Below, one piece after another: positions 5,609 to 6,287 of a stretch of 6,287 nt of DNA (positions within the stretch are counted from its first letter, which is position 1; every line of letters starts with the position of its first letter). Where the stretch lies: assembly GCA_029861675.1 (NCBI GenBank), contig JAOTYV010000273.1, forward strand, positions 1-6,287, given 5' to 3'. This DNA is from Alphaproteobacteria bacterium. Its GTDB lineage: Bacteria; Pseudomonadota; Alphaproteobacteria; UBA8366. The translations under genes were made by a program, and so were the position numbers. The notes under the pieces were generated by a model that saw nothing but the letters and a program-made list of their open reading frames with translations, searched no databases and was not told the origin of the DNA.

Positions 5609-6286
5609 TCAGCTCTCGGGCCACACCGGGTCGTGGGTCCCCAACGGTACCACGGGGCGCGTCCAACGCATCGGCGTCTCGGACAGGCCGATCGGCGGCG
5701 CCACATGGGTCAGCAGGCCGAAGGGCGACTCGCTCTCGGTCAGCAGATCGGCGACATCTTCCGCCGTCGGGTCCGGCAGCGTCCGGCCATCCACCCCAAT
5801 GTCGAGCCGTCCCAGCCCCTTCACCCAATGCCCCGTCTGCGCGAGCGACAGGCGTACAAGCCAGCTGCCGCCTTCGCGCGCGCGCCGCGCCAGCGCGATC
5901 ATCGCGCCGAAGGCGGCGAGATATCCCGTCACATGATCCAGCGCCTGCGCCGGCAGATGTTTGGGCGCATCCCCGTCGCCGCCCTCATGGGCGATGCCGC
6001 TCGCCGATTGCACCAGGCTGTCGAAGCCCCGGCTGGCATGCCACGGCCCCGCATGGCTGAACGCGCAAAGATCGACGCAGACGATGCCGGGCCGGGCTGC
6101 GGCCAGCGCTTCGGGCGTGAAGCCATGGCCCGCGATGGCGCCCGGACGGTACGCCTGCACAAAGATATCGGACGCCAAAGCCAGCGCCATGAGCCGGTCG
6201 CGATCCGCCGCTTGCCGCAGGTCGAGATGCGCCGAAAGCTTACCCAGCCCCGTATCGATCACCAGGGTCTCGACCGAAGGCAGATG
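5609..6286 (-). CDS. CaiB/BaiF (family III) CoA-transferase, C-terminal part (N-terminus beyond the right edge)
   Basis: The frame is open to the right edge and ends at TGA (plus 5609-5611); 225 residues are visible. The GTG at 6262 is not a plausible start because family sequence continues upstream of it (PSVETLVIDTGLGK). Family III features appear in order: a GKLSAHLDL segment (usual form GKRS-x-x-LDL), ASDIFVQAYRPGAIAGHG (usual ADV-x-x-x-x-RPG), ARPGIVCVDL, then LDHVTGYLAAFGAMIAL. The Asp of LDHVTGY (codon at plus 5936-5938) fits the catalytic Asp that forms an acyl anhydride and carries the acyl group during CoA transfer. The later EGGSWLVRLSLAQTG segment is typical of the C-terminal half. 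These enzymes move CoA between carboxylic acids in the cytosol; the substrates cannot be read from the sequence. It is missing the N-terminal CoA-binding region, so the full length is unknown. An operon with genes to the right is possible. Confidence 0.87.
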   Translation of the reverse strand, partial: HLPSVETLVIDTGLGKLSAHLDLRQAADRDRLMALALASDIFVQAYRPGAIAGHGFTPEALAAARPGIVCVDLCAFSHAGPWHASRGFDSLVQSASGIAHEGGDGDAPKHLPAQALDHVTGYLAAFGAMIALARRAREGGSWLVRLSLAQTGHWVKGLGRLDIGVDGRTLPDPTAEDVADLLTESESPFGLLTHVAPPIGLSETPMRWTRPVVPLGTHDPVWPES

Positions 6287-6287
6287 C

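Noticed and set aside
3025..6286. Oxalate degradation pair (oxalyl-CoA decarboxylase plus formyl-CoA transferase)
   Set aside because: The enzyme classes fit (ThDP enzyme plus family III CoA-transferase), but the ThDP enzyme lacks the RHEQ-type and other signatures that I recall for oxalyl-CoA decarboxylase. The two genes are also separated by an oppositely oriented SDR.

Overview
The window is a GC-rich stretch of bacterial chromosome, tightly packed with genes. The gene set looks alphaproteobacterial: a 3-hydroxybutyrate-dehydrogenase-type SDR, an orphan ThDP enzyme of the acetolactate-synthase superfamily, a CaiB/BaiF CoA-transferase, and an HTTM-like protein next to a DCC protein. Taxonomy is inferred from protein flavour and composition only. 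There is no rRNA, tRNA, CRISPR array, transposase or phage gene.

Left part, plus strand: 3-374 is the C-terminal end of an uncharacterised protein. A 176-bp gap follows, whose last 96 bases can form RNA structure, including a 10-bp helix that would mask the next gene's ribosome binding site. Then come a 550-residue multi-pass membrane protein (551-2203) and a small DCC-family (DUF393) CxxC protein (2175-2609) that overlaps it by 29 bp. The membrane protein carries an AGVIK motif and a downstream membrane His that resemble the core of vitamin K-dependent gamma-carboxylase. The overlapping pair is the most interesting unit here. It may be a quinone- or thiol-linked membrane enzyme with its redox partner, but that function is inferred.

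Middle part, minus strand: a ThDP-dependent enzyme (3025-4683) is followed after 20 bp by a SnoaL-like/NTF2-fold protein (2621-3004), a two-gene operon. It meets the left operon tail to tail with 11 bp between the stop codons.

Right part: a divergent intergenic region (about 129 bp) separates the ThDP gene from a plus-strand SDR (4813-5607). That region holds a reasonable sigma70-type promoter for the SDR and a small inverted repeat on the ThDP side. The SDR looks like D-3-hydroxybutyrate dehydrogenase but has three changed pocket positions, so its substrate may differ. The SDR stop is one base from the stop of a convergent CaiB/BaiF CoA-transferase (5609-6286), whose N-terminus lies beyond the right edge. 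The ThDP enzyme, SnoaL protein, SDR and CoA-transferase could form a small catabolic cluster for an oxo- or hydroxy-acid, but no substrate can be named from the sequence.
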